A stretch of 64,000 nucleotides of DNA from Clostridium_AW sp040797845 (GTDB lineage Bacteria > Bacillota > Clostridia > Clostridiales > Clostridiaceae): the NCBI GenBank assembly GCA_040797845.1, contig JBFNFA010000005.1, forward strand, positions 124,001 through 188,000, in the 5' to 3' direction. Made by a program: the position numbers and the translations under genes. Under the pieces are notes generated by a model, which saw only the letters and a program-made list of their open reading frames with translations, did not search any database and was not told where the DNA came from. This document shows positions 62,768-64,000 of this stretch, piece after piece (the stretch's first letter is position 1; each line of letters begins with the position of its first letter).

Positions 62768-64000
62768 TTATTCTAAATATTTATCTCGTACACTTTGTAT
62801 ATCTGTACCATTTAAATCATCAACTACCTCAATTATACCTAGGAGGGCATTATCTTTTAGGATAGCATAACCGCCAGCTTTTTTAGGATTAAATTCTATT
62901 TCATTTATACCCTTCTTACCAGTAAAAGAAGTAACCGTATTTCCTGTAGCCGCATCAACAATAAGGTACTCTCCTTCAGCATTATCAAAAGCAGCTAAAT
63001 CAAAGGTTAATTTAGTTTTTGCACTATTGCCTGTAACTACTATTAAAGGTTGAAGTTCATAGCCAGTTCCTTTAAACTTTGCACTTTGATAGTTTTCTAA
63101 GACCTCAGCCTTGTTTACTAAAGATTCTGTTGGCATTATGGATAAGTCATCACCGTAAATGCTTGAACTACTGGAAGCTTCAGAGTCTGAATTCTCATCT
63201 ATAGGACGTGCACAGCAGCTAGGGCCTGTACTTGGAGCAGGTAGGGATGGATCAGGTACTGATGTATCAACATCTTCAAGTTTGTCAACAACCTTTATTA
63301 CACCTGGTATCATTCCCATCCAGCAACTAAAGTTTATATCTTTATCTCCTGGAGTAAACTCTATGATATTTTCACCACTTTTTATTTTCTTTTCTATATT
63401 CAATGATTGTGCAACAATAGCATTATTACAAGAATTAATTTGCTCACCGTTAATTATCCATTTCACAGGAATTCCCTTTTGAACATAAAAGGAATTAGGA
63501 GTATAACCTTTATTGCTAACAGTCATATTTATAATTTGTACTCCATCTTTTATAGTAGCTTTAGCTACATTTTCACCAGAGGAGCCACTTGAGTTTCCAT
63601 TTAAAAAACCTTTGGAGCGAGAGGTAAGTGCATTTAAAGGATTGATATCTATACCAGCAAGTACAAAGCCTCTATTTCCCATGATTAGACCAAGAACTAT
63701 AATAAGAACTCCACTAAATTTAAGTATTTTTTTAGTATAACCTTTACTTAGAAGTCCTGATAATGCACCAAAAGTTAACATAAGAGGTACTGTTCCTATA
63801 GAAAACATGAACATAGATAGAGCTCCTTTTACAGCGCTGCCTGTACCTAAAGCAAAAAGCTGCATAGTTTGAAGGGGACCACAAGGCATAAGTCCATTTA
63901 ATATTCCAACTATAAATGGAGAGCCAGACTTATTTTTAGTTTTGCATACAGTCATTGGTATCTTAAGCTGAAACTTTCTAAAAAAACTGAATCCAGCCAT
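62768..64000 (-). CDS. TauE/SafE-type membrane protein with cupredoxin-like domain, partial
   Basis: Reaches the window edge; the ATG at the edge is probably internal. The visible N-terminal part has membrane helices with NGLMPCGPLQTMQLFALGTG, the Pro-Cys motif of the DsbD/SafE-like family often linked to copper or cytochrome oxidase assembly. After a GNSSGSSGEN linker comes a cupredoxin-like domain (YTPNSFYVQKGIPVKWIING, CNN, and NFSCWMGMIPGVIKV, with the Cys and Met of a type-1-like copper site), then a PSCCARPID linker and a beta-rich C-terminal domain. It lies near the csoR-ATPase operon, so a role in copper handling is plausible. Confidence 0.8.
   Translation of the reverse strand: MAGFSFFRKFQLKIPMTVCKTKNKSGSPFIVGILNGLMPCGPLQTMQLFALGTGSAVKGALSMFMFSIGTVPLMLTFGALSGLLSKGYTKKILKFSGVLIIVLGLIMGNRGFVLAGIDINPLNALTSRSKGFLNGNSSGSSGENVAKATIKDGVQIINMTVSNKGYTPNSFYVQKGIPVKWIINGEQINSCNNAIVAQSLNIEKKIKSGENIIEFTPGDKDINFSCWMGMIPGVIKVVDKLEDVDTSVPDPSLPAPSTGPSCCARPIDENSDSEASSSSSIYGDDLSIMPTESLVNKAEVLENYQSAKFKGTGYELQPLIVVTGNSAKTKLTFDLAAFDNAEGEYLIVDAATGNTVTSFTGKKGINEIEFNPKKAGGYAILKDNALLGIIEVVDDLNGTDIQSVRDKYLE

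Overview
The window is low-GC (roughly 30 % by eye), with AGGAGG-type ribosome binding sites, short intergenic gaps, many hairpin-plus-T-run terminators and amino-acid-fermentation genes. It fits a chromosomal segment of a Clostridium or close relative. No rRNA, tRNA or CRISPR array was seen. Several loci have visibly higher GC than the rest (about 1-860, 2260-3550, parts of 39170-39350, 55600-57340), which suggests gene import.

Layout. 0-5 kb is a degenerate stretch: a DUF6544 protein cut by the window edge, an XRE regulator, an AraC/GyrI regulator, gene remnants, a DUF1062 protein and several related intergenic repeats. 5.1-7.9 kb is a tight three-gene operon (two SAM methyltransferases and a radical SAM/SPASM enzyme). 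8.1-15.8 kb is a catabolic island: a sigma-54 activator with a four-cysteine sensor cluster, then diaminopropionate ammonia-lyase, a YgeY-type hydrolase, a sodium:solute symporter and a D-aminoacylase-like amidohydrolase, with a clear -24/-12 promoter in front of the lyase. 16-21 kb holds a chemoreceptor, a PadR/DUF2812 pair with a perfect operator palindrome, and ThiT under a TPP riboswitch. 21-25.6 kb is an AraC regulator, a GH3 glycosidase and an esterase. 25.7-35.5 kb contains an aminopeptidase fragment, a cobalamin adenosyltransferase, a dipeptidase, an OPT transporter overlapping a PqqD-like gene, and a UvrA-like ATPase/MarR pair; scars of a second copy of that pair flank the aminopeptidase fragment region.

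The most interesting part is a defence island at about 37-49 kb: a caspase-like protease, a broken OLD-family nuclease, a Gabija-like pair (OLD ATPase-TOPRIM nuclease plus UvrD-like helicase) followed by a zinc-finger protein of unknown function, and a complete-looking retron. The retron has a PRTase-type effector, a small winged-helix protein, a candidate msr-msd RNA with a 17-bp perfect msd stem and a reverse transcriptase carrying the retron NAxxH and VTG motifs.

49.5-64 kb holds two DUF4342 proteins in an operon with a two-component system, a C39-like protease, IS3 and sigma-factor fragments beside a long repeat, a nitroreductase, a GMC oxidoreductase, a LysM/DUF1259 protein, a CsoR repressor with a metal-transporting P-type ATPase behind a 23-bp perfect operator, an NlpC/P60 cell-wall hydrolase, and a TauE/SafE-cupredoxin protein running off the right edge. 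A 161-bp repeat occurs at 4.9 kb and, inverted, at 54.6 kb; a related shortened copy lies at 28.5 kb. Functional calls rest on motif recognition by eye; no database search was possible.
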